Shown here: positions 36,351 to 45,180 of the stretch, piece after piece
Layout: every line of letters begins with the position of its first letter
How positions within the stretch are numbered: position 1 is the first letter of the stretch
Notes under the pieces: generated by a model
The model's database searches: none
What the model was told of the DNA's origin: nothing
The model's input: only the letters and a program-made list of their open reading frames with translations
Assembly (NCBI RefSeq): GCF_016889705.1
Contig: NZ_CP069526.1
Span: forward strand, 4,464,001-4,528,000
DNA length: 64,000 nucleotides
Direction of reading: 5' to 3'
Source: Amycolatopsis sp. FDAARGOS 1241
Lineage (GTDB): Bacteria > Actinomycetota > Actinomycetes > Mycobacteriales > Pseudonocardiaceae
Program-made: the position numbers and the translations under genes

Positions 36351-36962
36351 GCGCCACGCGCCGACCGCGGCTTCGACATCGGAGTCGTGCAGCAGAACCG
36401 TGCCACCGCCACGCAGTCCCTTGTGGACGGTCGTGGCGACCGACGCCGGCGTGGCCCGGGCGGTCCAGTCGAACCCCCAGGCCGTCCACAGCACCGGGCG
36501 CAGGCCCAGCGGCCGCGCGGCGACCAGGGAGCCGGCCGAGAAGACGCCGTAGGGGGCCCGCAGCCAGCTCGGCCGTTCGCCGGTGACGGAGCCGATCAAG
36601 TCCACCGTGCGCGCGAGGTCGCCGTAGAGCGCGGAGGGACGGCGCCGCAGGAAGCACCGGTGGTCCCAGCCGTGCACCGCGAGCTCGTGCCCGGCCGCCA
36701 CGATCTCCCGACCGAGCTCCGGCGCGCGGGCGAGCTCGCGGCCCAGCACGAAGAAGGTCGCCCGCGTCCCGGTCCGCGCCAGCAGTGCCAGGAAATGCGG
36801 CGTCGACCGCGGATGCGGCCCGTCGTCGAAAGTGAGCGCGACATGACCCGGATCGCCGACGCCGGCCAGCGCGGGCGCGAGCGCCGTGCGCACCGGCGGC
36901 AGGAACAACGCGGCCGGTGCGACGTGCACCGCGGCCGCACCGGCGGCTGCGGCCCGGATCAC
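36123..36962 (-). CDS. Polysaccharide deacetylase (NodB-type) with C-terminal extension
   Basis: GTG 36962 overlaps the glycosyltransferase stop as GTGA. The 279-residue protein has an N-terminal membrane anchor and the NodB fold: LTFDDGPHPRSTPHFLALL (metal/catalytic Asp pair), HGWDHRCF (His metal ligand), RAPYGVFSAG and LLHDSDVEAA. It should remove acetyl groups from an envelope glycan. Homologous sequence seems to end near GPLREHR (about 36270). The last 48 residues (to QAAQAMW) run antisense into the M56 gene and look unlike the family, so the true stop may be lost. Confidence 0.8.
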   Translation of the reverse strand: MIRAAAAGAAAVHVAPAALFLPPVRTALAPALAGVGDPGHVALTFDDGPHPRSTPHFLALLARTGTRATFFVLGRELARAPELGREIVAAGHELAVHGWDHRCFLRRRPSALYGDLARTVDLIGSVTGERPSWLRAPYGVFSAGSLVAARPLGLRPVLWTAWGFDWTARATPASVATTVHKGLRGGGTVLLHDSDVEAAVGAWRSALGALPAIMADCGERGLAVGPLREHRVGRARRQLGGFDVGVQRESRLTADACRCAAHAEHHCYGDRGQAAQAMW

Positions 36963-37972
36963 CCGGCCACCTCCACCGCCACCGCGGGCCGAGGCGCCGG
37001 CGCCAACGCCGTGCGCAGTGCCGCGCCGAGCTCGCCCGGCGAACGCACCCAGGGCACCGTGCCCGCCTCGTCGAGCACCGCGGCGTTGGCCCGGCCGTGG
37101 CCGGGCAGGCACCGGTACGTCAGCACCGGCACCCCGGTCGCGAGCGCCTCCGACGTCGTGAGCCCGCCCGCGTTCTGGACCAAGACGTCGCACGCCCGGA
37201 TGAGATCGGCCATGTCCTCGACCCAGCCGAACACGTGCGGCACCGTGCCTGCCAGCCGCTGGCGCAGCGCGTCGTTGCGGCCGCACACGACCACGGGCTC
37301 CGCGGTGCCGTCCACCTGCAGATCGGCGACGGTCCGCTCGACTTCGCCGACACCCCACGACCCTGACACGACCAGGGCGAGCGGGCGCTCGGCGGGCAAC
37401 CCGTGCGCCAGCCGCAGCCGCGCGCGCTCCGCGGCTCCCGTCACGGGCCGGAACTCCGCCGCGACGAGCGGTTCGACGACGGTGGTGCGGACGGCGCCGA
37501 GGTTCCGGGCTTGGCCGGCCGCGATCTCGGTGGGCGCCACGGTGAGGTCGGCCCAGCGGCTGACGCACAGCCGGTGCACCGACGGATCGGTCAGGTACGT
37601 GACCAGTTCGGCCGCGAGCCGCCCCCGGGCCTTGAGCCGCGCGGCGGCGAGCGTCGCCAGCGGATACGTCGACACGGCCAGCCGGGCACCGGCCACGGCC
37701 TCTGCCAGCTTCGGCGCCGCCAGCCCGGCGAACCGGTGCGCCACCGCCGCCGGCGCGGGCGAGCCGAGCAGCCAGTCCCAGCTGCGCGGCGCGATCTGCA
37801 GCTGCCGGTGGTAGGCGCCGCACAGCAGCCGGCCGAGCGGGCCGGGGAGCAAGTCCAGGAAGTCCACGATCTCGGTGGTGCCGCCGCGCTCGCCCAGTCG
37901 CCGGGCCAGTTCCTTCGCCGCACCGTCGTGCCCCGCCCTGATCCGGGCGGACACGATCACCACAGGCTCCAT
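36959..37972 (-). CDS. MGDG-synthase/GT28-like glycosyltransferase
   Basis: ATG 37972 follows GGAAGG; an upstream GTG at 38002 would lie inside the operator region. The 337-residue protein has the GT-B fold: an N-terminal MGDG_synth-like lobe (VVIVSARIRAGHDGAAKELARRL) and a C-terminal lobe with LVVSGSWGVGEVERTV, VVVCGRNDALRQRL, FGWVEDMADLI and VQNAGGLTTSEALATGVPVL (UDP-sugar binding). It probably glycosylates a lipid. Coupled to the deacetylase and controlled by two tandem CTAC-N6-GTAG sites, it may make an envelope glycolipid under BlaI control. Confidence 0.88.
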   Translation of the reverse strand: MEPVVIVSARIRAGHDGAAKELARRLGERGGTTEIVDFLDLLPGPLGRLLCGAYHRQLQIAPRSWDWLLGSPAPAAVAHRFAGLAAPKLAEAVAGARLAVSTYPLATLAAARLKARGRLAAELVTYLTDPSVHRLCVSRWADLTVAPTEIAAGQARNLGAVRTTVVEPLVAAEFRPVTGAAERARLRLAHGLPAERPLALVVSGSWGVGEVERTVADLQVDGTAEPVVVCGRNDALRQRLAGTVPHVFGWVEDMADLIRACDVLVQNAGGLTTSEALATGVPVLTYRCLPGHGRANAAVLDEAGTVPWVRSPGELGAALRTALAPAPRPAVAVEVAG

Positions 37973-37992
37973 GTACTCGCCTTCCAGAAGAT

Positions 37993-38025
37993 CTACAGGC
38001 ACGTAGTAAATCTACAGCCATGTAG
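37993..38025. promoter_or_regulatory. Tandem CTAC-N6-GTAG operators upstream of the glycosyltransferase-deacetylase operon
   Basis: CTACAGGCACGTAG (37993-38006) and CTACAGCCATGTAG (38012-38025) are two perfect sites whose centres are 19 bp apart. The first lies 21 bp from the start codon. The same 19-bp tandem spacing is seen in the degenerate pair upstream of dedA at 45181-45213. Confidence 0.65.
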
Positions 38026-38110
38026 ATGTCATTGACCTCCGGGTGCGGGCAGGTCCGGTTCGCCGGATTGGCCCTCACCCCGGCTATTTCTGGGGCGAGG
38101 GCTGGCCGGC

Positions 38111-39751
38111 TCAGCCCTGGCCGAACCCGGGGAGCACCGGGGTCCCCTCGGCGCGCACGGCGGCGAGCGACCGCGGGTCGACGTCCAGCAGCCGCAGGAT
38201 CGTCGGCGCGATCTGCGTCGTCTCCACCGGAGCCCCGATCGCCCGGCCGGCACCGGTGCCACCCACCACCAGCGGGACGGCGCGGTCGTCCGCGGCGGCA
38301 CCGCCGTGTTCGGCGATCTTCGAGTGCCCGCCGGTGTAGACGACGCCGGGCACGGTCAGGCCGACGAGGTCGGGCACGCGGTCGTCACCCGGGCGCACGC
38401 CGAAGTAGCGCGCCGCGTCGGCTCCCGCGTGGACGGACGAGAGTCCGGAGTGGACGAAGGGTTTCGGCGCACCGGTGACCCCGTTTCCGGTGCCGGACTG
38501 GGCGAGCAGGTAGTTCTTCGCGAACGTCGTCGCCGCGGGCGAGCGGTCGGACAGCCACAGCAGCATGGCGTCGTCGTCGGTGGACTGGACGACGAGGTCG
38601 GGCGCACCCGGGTGGGCGGCGCGCCAAGCGGCGTTGAGCCCGTCGAGCAGCGCGCCGTCGTCGATCCGCGTGAGCGTGGCCGAGTCGATGGGCGACTGGC
38701 CGTGCTTGGCGGACAGGACGATCGTCGTGCTCAGGTCGAGGTGACGCCGCTTGAGCTCGTCGGTGAACGCCCCGAGCTGCCGATCGACGAAGTCGAGCGC
38801 CGAGCGCACGACGGGGCCCGGTGCGCCACCGGCGAGGTAACCACCGGCCTGTCCGCCGGACACGGGCAGCTTCTGCGCGGTGGACACCGACTGGAAGTTC
38901 AGCCCGAACACAGCGGGTGTGCCCACCTTCGTGGTGCCGCCGTGGTCGTAACCGTCGATCTCGTTGAGCACCGCGCGCGCCTTGTAGGCGTCGTAGCGCT
39001 GGGTGTCGGCGTTGTCGGCGGTCCAGTCCGTGCCGGCCGGGGCGCCTGGCACCTGGCTGTTGATCTCGGGGGTGAACAGGTCCTGCACACCGGTACCCGA
39101 CGGGCCGTTCAGCAGTTCGTAGGCGGGGTGCTTGTCCGACCACGCGGTGCGGAGCCCGGCCTGGCGGGCCACTTCGAACACCGTGTTGACCCGCAGGTAC
39201 TGGTGCGGGTACACGGGCTTGCAGGTCTTCGGGTCGACGGGCAGCTTCGCCGGGTTGATGAGCGTGCGGGGATCCCCGGTCATGGACTTCACGCCCTCAG
39301 GCAGGTTCGCCACACCCTGACCGGCGTCGAGTGCGTTCTGGTCGTGGTCGAGGTCCTCGGTGTAGTCGACCACCGCACCCGGCTTCGCGCCGGCGCAGTT
39401 CGTGGTGCCGGCCGGCAGCAGCGCGTGGTTGTAGGTCGCGTCGTAGTACACCCCGGTCGTCGCCGGGTTGCCGCCGGTGAGCTGGGCGACCATGCCCGGG
39501 AACGAGTCCGACGGCACCGGGGTGCTCGCGTGCGTGTACTGCGTGCCGTGCGCGACGAGCTGCGCCAGCGCCGAGTTCGGGTGGGTCGTCGTGTACCAGG
39601 CGAGGTCCGACTGGTGCATGCCGTCGACGGAGACGAGCAGGACGTGCTGCTGCCCGGCCCGCGCCGGCTGGGCCGCGGCAGCCGGCGCGGTGGCGGCGAA
39701 CAATCCCGCGGCGGCGAGCAAGGCGAACAACGGAGTGCGGTTTCTCGACAC
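38111..39751 (-). CDS. Secreted type I phosphodiesterase/nucleotide pyrophosphatase (alkaline phosphatase superfamily)
   Basis: GTG 39751 follows GGAGGA, giving about 546 residues. A signal peptide (LFALLAAAGLFAATAPAAAAQPA) is followed by the metal-dependent phosphodiesterase domain. VSVDGMHQSDLAWY carries the first metal Asp, TPVPSDSFPGM carries the nucleophile Ser in the SDSFPG position, and metal ligands lie in WSDKHPAYE, SAKHGQSPID and the C-terminal GGHSKIAEHGG. The overall pattern is of NPP-like enzymes that hydrolyse phosphodiesters outside the cell. The gene is intact and monocistronic. Confidence 0.87.
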   Translation of the reverse strand: MSRNRTPLFALLAAAGLFAATAPAAAAQPARAGQQHVLLVSVDGMHQSDLAWYTTTHPNSALAQLVAHGTQYTHASTPVPSDSFPGMVAQLTGGNPATTGVYYDATYNHALLPAGTTNCAGAKPGAVVDYTEDLDHDQNALDAGQGVANLPEGVKSMTGDPRTLINPAKLPVDPKTCKPVYPHQYLRVNTVFEVARQAGLRTAWSDKHPAYELLNGPSGTGVQDLFTPEINSQVPGAPAGTDWTADNADTQRYDAYKARAVLNEIDGYDHGGTTKVGTPAVFGLNFQSVSTAQKLPVSGGQAGGYLAGGAPGPVVRSALDFVDRQLGAFTDELKRRHLDLSTTIVLSAKHGQSPIDSATLTRIDDGALLDGLNAAWRAAHPGAPDLVVQSTDDDAMLLWLSDRSPAATTFAKNYLLAQSGTGNGVTGAPKPFVHSGLSSVHAGADAARYFGVRPGDDRVPDLVGLTVPGVVYTGGHSKIAEHGGAAADDRAVPLVVGGTGAGRAIGAPVETTQIAPTILRLLDVDPRSLAAVRAEGTPVLPGFGQG

Positions 39752-40043
39752 GAATCTTCCTCCTGGCCGTTGCGCCACCGCAGTCGGTAGCGCCCGGGGT
39801 ATTCCAGGCCGTCGAAGCGGACTCCGGGAAACACGAACGAGAACATCGCGTGAACTGCTTTCGTTGCACAGTGCCGGAACTGCTCCCCGAACAGGGCCGC
39901 ACGACACCGCTTCGAAGGTTAGCCGGAGGTTTTCGTTCCGCTATTTGTCGGCAATCCGAAACCCGGCAAAACAAGCAAATGGAACACTGGCGGACCATTC
40001 CTTCCACCTGCTTCGTCAACCACTCGGAATGCGAGATTTCCCC
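39752..40043. other. Divergent intergenic region
   Basis: The 292 bp between the phosphodiesterase and membrane-protein starts include a less GC-rich stretch at 39920-40020 (for example GGTTTTCGTTCCGCTATTTG), which probably holds both promoters. A 70-codon ORF (39850-40062) reads through it in a low-quality frame and is not considered a gene. Confidence 0.4.
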
Positions 40044-40819
40044 ATGGCAACAGCGGAACTGAGTGACGCCACCCGCCACGATGGCCGGGACCGGGCGGCG
40101 AAGGTCTCCGAAATCACGGCCTTGTTCTGGATCGTCAAGGTGCTCACCACCGGCGACGGCGAGACCACGAGCGACTTCCTCGCCCACCACGTCGACCCGA
40201 TCCTGGCCGTGGGGCTGGCCGGAGTGGCGCTGGCCGGCTCGCTCACCGCGCAGCTGCGGACCCGCTCCTACGTTCCGGCGCTGTATTGGACGGCAGTGGT
40301 GCTGGTGAGCGTGTTCGAGACGATGGCCGCCGACGTCGCGCACGTGGGTGTGGGTGTGCCGTACGCCGTGTCCACGGTGGTCTTCGCCGTCGCGCTGGCC
40401 GTGGTTTTCGTGGTGTGGCGCGGGTTCGAGAAGACGATGTCCAGCCACGAGATCCGCACGTCGCGCCGCGAGTTCTTCTACTGGCTCGCCGTCGGCACGA
40501 CCTTCGCCCTCGGCACGGCGGCCGGCGACCTGACCGCGACGACCTTGCACCTCGGCTACCTCGGGTCCGGCCTCGTGTTCGCCGTGGCCATCACGTTCCC
40601 CGCGGTGGCGGCGCGGTTCGCCGGGGGCAGCCCCGTCGCCACGTTCTGGACCGCCCACGTCCTCACCCGGCCACTGGGCGCGTCGTTCGCCCACTGGCTG
40701 GGCGTCGGCCCCGACCGTGGTGGCGTCGGCCTCGGCACCGGCCCCGTCAGCCTCGTGCTCCTGCTCGTGTCGCCGCGCTCGTCATCTGCCTCACCGCGGG
40801 CCGGCGGCGAACCCGGTAG
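40044..40819 (+). pseudogene. COG4705-like multi-spanning membrane protein, frameshifted near its end
   Basis: ATG 40044 gives a protein of about 256 residues with at least seven helices and the duplicated motif FWIVKVLTTGDGETTSDFL ... FFYWLAVGTTFALGTAAGD, typical of the conserved bacterial membrane-anchored COG4705 group. Near 40767 one base appears to be missing: VLLLV should continue VAALVICLTAGRRRTR to the TAG at 40817-40819. Only the last helix is affected, so this could be an assembly error. Function unknown. Confidence 0.75.
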
Positions 40820-40826
40820 GCCGGCG

Positions 40827-41923
40827 ATGCGTGTCGCCTTCGTGACCGAGACGTGGCTGCCGTCGGTGGACGGCATCGTGACGAGACTGGTGGCGCCCGT
40901 GCGCGAACGGCGTGCGGCCCGTCACGACGTGCTGGTGATCGCCCCCGAGGCCCCGAGGCCCCGACGACCACTCTCACAGGCGCGGAGGTGCGCACTGTGC
41001 CGACGATCTGTGCGAAGCTCCTCTACGGTGGCAAACGCTGGGGCCTGCCGCTCCCCCGCGTCCGCCGCCACCTGCGCGAATTCGATCCCGACGTCGTGCA
41101 CGTCGTCAACCCGGTCCTGCCCGGCGCCGCGGGGCTGGCCGCGGCGCGCAGCCAGGGCCGGCGTGTCGTGGCCTCCTACCACACGGACATCGCCCGCTAC
41201 GCCCGCCACTACCGGCTCGGTCCCGCCGTTCCCCTGATCCGGAGCCTGCTGCGCGGCCTGCACGGCCGGGCGCACCTCAACCTCGCGACATCGTGGGCGG
41301 CCATCGAGGACCTGGCCGGCCACGGCATCACCGGGGTCCGGCTCTGGCCCCGCGGCGTCGACCTCCACCGCTTCCACCCCGCACCCGTCCCCCGGCTCAC
41401 CGGCCGGCCGTCGCCCCTCTACGTCGGCCGGCTCGCCGCGGAGAGGGGCCTGCACCGCCTCGCCCCGCTCGCCACCGCCGCCGGCGGCTTCCGCCTCGTC
41501 CTCATCGGCGACGGACCGGCCCGCGCCCAGCTCGAACGCACCCTCCCGCCCGGCACCGTCTTCACCGGCATGCTGCACGGCGACGCCCTCGCCGAGGCCT
41601 ACCGCACCGCCGACCTGTTCGTCTTCTCCTCCACCACCGACACCCTCGGCCTCGTCCTGCCGGAAGCGCTCGCGAGCGGGCTGCCCGTCCTGGCCGCCGA
41701 GAGCCCGGCCGCCCGCGCGACGCTCTCGGGCACCACCGCCGCGCGGTTCTTCCCGGTGGATCGCTCTGCCGACCTTGCCGTCCACGCCCGCGCCCTGATC
41801 CGCGGTGACCACCGCACCGAAGCGAGGCGCCACGCCGCCGAATCCGGCTGGGACGCGGCCACCGCCGGGCTCCTGGCTTTGTACCGCGAAGTCCTCACCG
41901 GCGCCACCGCGCTGTCCGCCTGA
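40827..41923 (+). pseudogene. GT4-family glycosyltransferase interrupted by an 8-bp tandem duplication
   Basis: ATG 40827 starts MRVAFVTETWLPSVDGIVTRL, the typical N-terminus of GT4 alpha-mannosyltransferases. The reading frame is broken by GAGGCCCC repeated at 40947-40954 and 40955-40962. If one copy is removed, the protein continues as APEAPTTTLTGAEVRTVPT... LYGGKRWGLPLPRVRRHL to a stop at 41923. Donor-binding motifs are intact downstream: LWPRGVDLHRFHP, YVGRLAAERGL and FSSTTDTLGLVLPEALASGLPVL. It probably mannosylates a phosphatidylinositol or related lipid. Confidence 0.8.
40947..40962 (+). repeat. Tandem 8-bp duplication GAGGCCCC x2 inside a glycosyltransferase gene
   Basis: Two adjacent copies of GAGGCCCC shift the frame by two bases. 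Deleting one restores a family-typical reading frame, so slipped-strand duplication is the likely cause. It could be reversible and act as a phase switch. Confidence 0.7.
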
Positions 41924-42058
41924 CGACCACCTGTTCTTGCTTCCCCCTAACCACGTCCACAGTGGATCTCAGGTGCGGCGGACACCACTCTCTCAGCGTC
42001 CTCACAGGAGTTCTCGACGAGGGTGAGCCCGATTCCCCCGGTACGTGAAGGAGATCCC

Positions 42059-43342
42059 GTGGCGAGCCCTTGTCCGCCGGCCGTGCTCGAGGCGCGGGCG
42101 CCGGCGCCGCCGGCCCAGCGCAGGCTGCCGCCCCGGACGCGGCTGGCCGTCGCGGTCGCACGGTGCGCCGCGGCGGTGTCACGCCGGCTCCGGCTGGGTG
42201 CCGGTGGCGTCATCGGCGGGCGGATCGCGCTCCGGCTCGATCCGGAGGTGCTGCACCGGCTCACACGCGAGCGCACGGTGGTGCTGGTGACCGGCACCAA
42301 CGGCAAGACGACCACCGCCCTGATGCTCAGCCGGATCCTGCAGACACTGGGTGAGGTCGCCGGCAACGACGACGGCGCGAACATGCCCGGCGGCGTGGCC
42401 GCAGCCCTCGTGGCCAAGCCCGAGGCGCCCGTCGCGGTGCTCGAGGTGGACGAGGCGTACCTGCCGGTTGTCGCCGCGCAGGTGCGGCCGACGTGCCTGG
42501 TGCTGCTCAACCTCAGCCGCGACCAGCTCGACCGCGTGGGTGAGGTGCGCACGATCGAGCGCGAGTTCCGGGCGATCGCCGCGGCGCTGCCGGACACGAC
42601 GGTGGTCGCGAACTGTGACGATCCCCTGGTCACCTCGGCCGCGCTCGCGTCAGCTCGGCCCTTGTGGGTCAGCGCGGGACAGCGGTGGCACGCCGATGCG
42701 CTCGCGTGTGCGCGCTGCGGCCAGGCCGTGCTCCACCCCCCGGACGGCTGGTGCTGCGGGTGCGGGCTCTCCCGGCCGGATCCACAGTGGACGCTGCAGG
42801 ACGACACCCTCGAAACCGCGAGTGGCGCGGCGGTCACGCTGGGCTTGCGCCTGCCGGGGCGGGCGAACGCCGCCAACGCCGCCATCGCGGTCGCCACCGC
42901 CGAGCGGCTCGGTGTCGCACCACAGGTCGCCCTCGCCCAGTTGCGTGCGATCGGTGACGTCGCGGGCCGCTACCGGCGCGCCGACCACGACGGGCGTGCG
43001 GTGCGCATGTTGCTGGCGAAAAACCCCGCCGGCTGGCGGGAAACGCTGCCGCTGCTGGATCCGTGTTCGCCGGTCGTCATCGCGGTCAACAGCGGCGAGG
43101 CCGACGGACGCGACACCTCCTGGCTGTGGGACGTGCCCTTCGAGCAGCTGCGCGGGCGGCCTGTCGTCGCGGCCGGCGAGCGCGCGACCGACGTCGCCGT
43201 GCGCCTCACCTACGCCGAAGTGCGGCACGCGCTCTGCCGCCGCCCGCTCGCCGCGGTCGCGGCCCTGCCACCCGGCCCCGTCGAGCTCGTCGCCAACTAC
43301 ACGGCATTCCGCGACGCGCAGCAGCAGCTCGGCGATGGCTGA
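42059..43342 (+). CDS. murT: MurT, lipid II isoglutaminyl synthase Mur ligase subunit
   Basis: GTG 42059 follows GAAGGAG, giving 427 residues. The Mur ligase ATP-binding loop GTNGKTTTALML is at residues 79-90. A MurT-specific Cys4 zinc ribbon is inserted at about 217-235 (CARC ... CCGCG). The C-terminal domain carries LLAKNPAGWRETL and a GYR-like YRRADHDG segment. With GatD it amidates the alpha-carboxyl of D-Glu in lipid II to D-isoGln. The stop overlaps gatD by 8 bp. The dense AT-poor region upstream contains one GTCCACAGTGGAT palindrome-like site. Confidence 0.95.
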   Translation: MASPCPPAVLEARAPAPPAQRRLPPRTRLAVAVARCAAAVSRRLRLGAGGVIGGRIALRLDPEVLHRLTRERTVVLVTGTNGKTTTALMLSRILQTLGEVAGNDDGANMPGGVAAALVAKPEAPVAVLEVDEAYLPVVAAQVRPTCLVLLNLSRDQLDRVGEVRTIEREFRAIAAALPDTTVVANCDDPLVTSAALASARPLWVSAGQRWHADALACARCGQAVLHPPDGWCCGCGLSRPDPQWTLQDDTLETASGAAVTLGLRLPGRANAANAAIAVATAERLGVAPQVALAQLRAIGDVAGRYRRADHDGRAVRMLLAKNPAGWRETLPLLDPCSPVVIAVNSGEADGRDTSWLWDVPFEQLRGRPVVAAGERATDVAVRLTYAEVRHALCRRPLAAVAALPPGPVELVANYTAFRDAQQQLGDG

Positions 43343-44051
43343 CTCGACTCTGGGAATCGGCCTGGTGCTGCCCGACGTCCTCGGTACTTACAGCGACGGC
43401 GGCAACGCCCAGGTCCTCGAGCGCCGCCTGCGGTGGCGCGGGATCGCCGCCGAGGTCGTGGCCATCCGCCACGGCGACGCCGTCCCGGCCACCCTCGACG
43501 TGTACCTGCTAGGCGGTGGGGAGGACGACGCGCAAGCCCTGGCCGTCGACCACTTGCGCGCCCACCCCGGCCTGCAGCGGGCCGCCGGCCACGGTGCCGT
43601 CGTGTTCGGTGTCTGCGCTGGCTTCCAGATCCTCGGCACCGAGTTCACCACCTCCGACGGCGTGACCCACTCCGGGCTGGGTCTGCTCGACGCGGTCACC
43701 GGCCCGGGCCCGCGACGCGCGGTGGGCGAGGTCGTCGTCGACACCACGCCGGGCCTCGATCCCCTCACCGGCTTCGAGAACCACCTCGGCCGCACCCGGG
43801 TCGGCTCCGGCAGCCGCGCACTGGGCCCGGTGCGCGCGGGCGTCGGCAACGGCGACGGCACCGAGGGCGCCGTCACGGGCCGTGTGCTCGCGACCTACCT
43901 GCACGGTCCCGTCCTCGCCCGCAATCCGGCGCTGGCCGACCTGCTGCTGGGGTGGGCTCTCGGCTCGCCGCCCGGCGCGTTGCCGCTACCCGAAGTCGGT
44001 GCCCTGCGGGAAGAACGGCTCCGCGCGGCCAAGCGCGGCCGCCAGCCGTGA
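43335..44051 (+). CDS. gatD: GatD, glutamine amidotransferase subunit of lipid II isoglutaminyl synthase
   Basis: ATG 43335 lies inside the end of murT. The 238-residue protein is a class I (triad) glutaminase with the nucleophile Cys94 in VVFGVCAGFQILG and His190 in ATYLHGPVLARNP. Also typical are LPDVLGTYSDGGNAQVLERRL at the N-terminus and LTGFENHLGRT. It releases ammonia that MurT transfers to lipid II. The overlapping gene order murT-gatD is conserved in Actinobacteria and Firmicutes. Confidence 0.95.
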   Translation: MADSTLGIGLVLPDVLGTYSDGGNAQVLERRLRWRGIAAEVVAIRHGDAVPATLDVYLLGGGEDDAQALAVDHLRAHPGLQRAAGHGAVVFGVCAGFQILGTEFTTSDGVTHSGLGLLDAVTGPGPRRAVGEVVVDTTPGLDPLTGFENHLGRTRVGSGSRALGPVRAGVGNGDGTEGAVTGRVLATYLHGPVLARNPALADLLLGWALGSPPGALPLPEVGALREERLRAAKRGRQP

Positions 44052-44100
44052 TGTCCGGGGACGTTGTCTGACTGTTCGACGGTGAGTCGGCCTGACAGGT

Positions 44101-44160
44101 GAAGCCCTCCGGTTGTGCGGTGGAACTGCCTGGGAACCGCTTCATCCGCCGGAGGGCTTC
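44101..44160. terminator. 12-bp inverted repeat after gatD
   Basis: GAAGCCCTCCGG (44101-44112) pairs perfectly with CCGGAGGGCTTC (44149-44160) across a 36-nt loop, followed by GTGTTTC. It lies 49 bp after the gatD stop and directly before the transposase remnant, so it may be a terminator or the end of the decayed insertion element. Confidence 0.5.
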
Positions 44161-44545
44161 GTGTTTCACCCCCATGCCACGCTCACCCCGATCACGCGCC
44201 CGGCGGCCGGCGCGGCTGGTCGTTGACCAGATTGGGCCCGTGCCGCCGCGGCGAAGGTGTTCACAGTGGCCCCGGCCACCGCAGGAGACACCGAGAACCC
44301 ACACTCGGCACCACCCACCTGCACCGTCATCGACGACCATTCCCGGGCCGCCTACGCCGAAATCTGCACAAATGAGCACGCCGCCACCGGCGTTCTGCAC
44401 GAGCTGTGGCCTGGTTCGCCGACCGGGCGTCACTTCGGCAACTCAGAAGCCGGCCGCCGAGCCGCACCAGCAGGCTGGCTGCACTTCGACAATCACCACC
44501 GGCCCCACGACGTCATCGCTCCATGGGCATCACAGCCAGCTCAGC
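44161..44545 (+). pseudogene. IS481-like transposase remnant
   Basis: Scattered pieces in different frames match IS481-family transposases. Near 44209-44280 a helix-turn-helix-like RLVVDQ...AAKVFTVAPATAG is seen. A DDE-core piece CTVIDDHSRAAYAEI (about 44319-44363) follows. The tail RRAAPAGWLHFDNHHRPHDVI (about 44455-44520) recalls the usual WLxxYNxxRPHxAL end. Most of the catalytic core is deleted. The element lies between gatD and the convergent dedA. No target-site duplication could be assigned. Confidence 0.65.
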
Positions 44546-45149
44546 TCTTCCTGCTCCGCCTCAGCTCGAGCGCGAGCGGGATGAGCGAGACGACCACCAC
44601 GAGTGCGACGATCGGCAGCAGGTACTGGTCGATCCCGGGCACGACGGCCCCCAGGAGGTATCCGGCGAGCGTCACACCGACCGACCACAGCGCTCCGCCG
44701 AGCACTTGCCAGAGCGTGAACGTGCGCGTGGGAACCTCGAGGATGCCCGCGAGCGGGTTCAGCACCGTGCGGACCACCGGGATGAACCGGGCGAGAACGA
44801 TCGCCTTGGCGTGGCCGTAGCGCGTGAACAGCTCCTCGGCCCGGGCGATACCGCGGTGCAGGTTCGCGTTCCGCGTGCGCGCCAGCAGCGCCCGGCCTCC
44901 GCGCCGGCCCAGCACGAACCCGGTCTGCGCCCCCAGCAGCGCTCCGGCGACCGCCGCGACGAGCACGAGCGGCAGCGACAAGTGCACGGCGGCCGTGGCG
45001 CTGGTCGTGCAGAACAGACCGGCGGTGAACAGCAGCGAGTCGCCGGGCAGGAAGAACCCGATCAGCAGCCCGGTTTCCGCGAACAGCGCGAGGAACACAC
45101 CCGCGGTCCCGAGGCTCGACAGCCACGAGGTCGCGCTCAACGGATTCAT
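44541..45149 (-). CDS. DedA-family membrane protein
   Basis: The 202-residue protein starts at ATG 45149. It has the SNARE-associated/DedA pattern: FLALFAETGLLIGFFLPGDSLLFTAGL at the N-terminus, the cytoplasmic GRRGGRALLARTR, and FTRYGHAKAIVLARFIPVVRTVLNPLAGI with the conserved Arg-Phe-x-Pro-x-x-Arg segment, followed by two helices. DedA proteins flip undecaprenyl phosphate or phospholipids. A degenerate pair of CTAC-N6-GTAG sites upstream suggests that it belongs to the BlaI-type regulon with the glycosyltransferase-deacetylase operon. Confidence 0.92.
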   Translation of the reverse strand: MNPLSATSWLSSLGTAGVFLALFAETGLLIGFFLPGDSLLFTAGLFCTTSATAAVHLSLPLVLVAAVAGALLGAQTGFVLGRRGGRALLARTRNANLHRGIARAEELFTRYGHAKAIVLARFIPVVRTVLNPLAGILEVPTRTFTLWQVLGGALWSVGVTLAGYLLGAVVPGIDQYLLPIVALVVVVSLIPLALELRRSRKS

Positions 45150-45180
45150 GCAGGAGACCGCCTTCCCCGTGTCTCAACTT

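Noticed and set aside
39850..40062. 70-codon ORF in the divergent intergenic region
   Set aside because: It runs through the promoter region into the next gene, has no ribosome-binding site and has non-typical codon usage.
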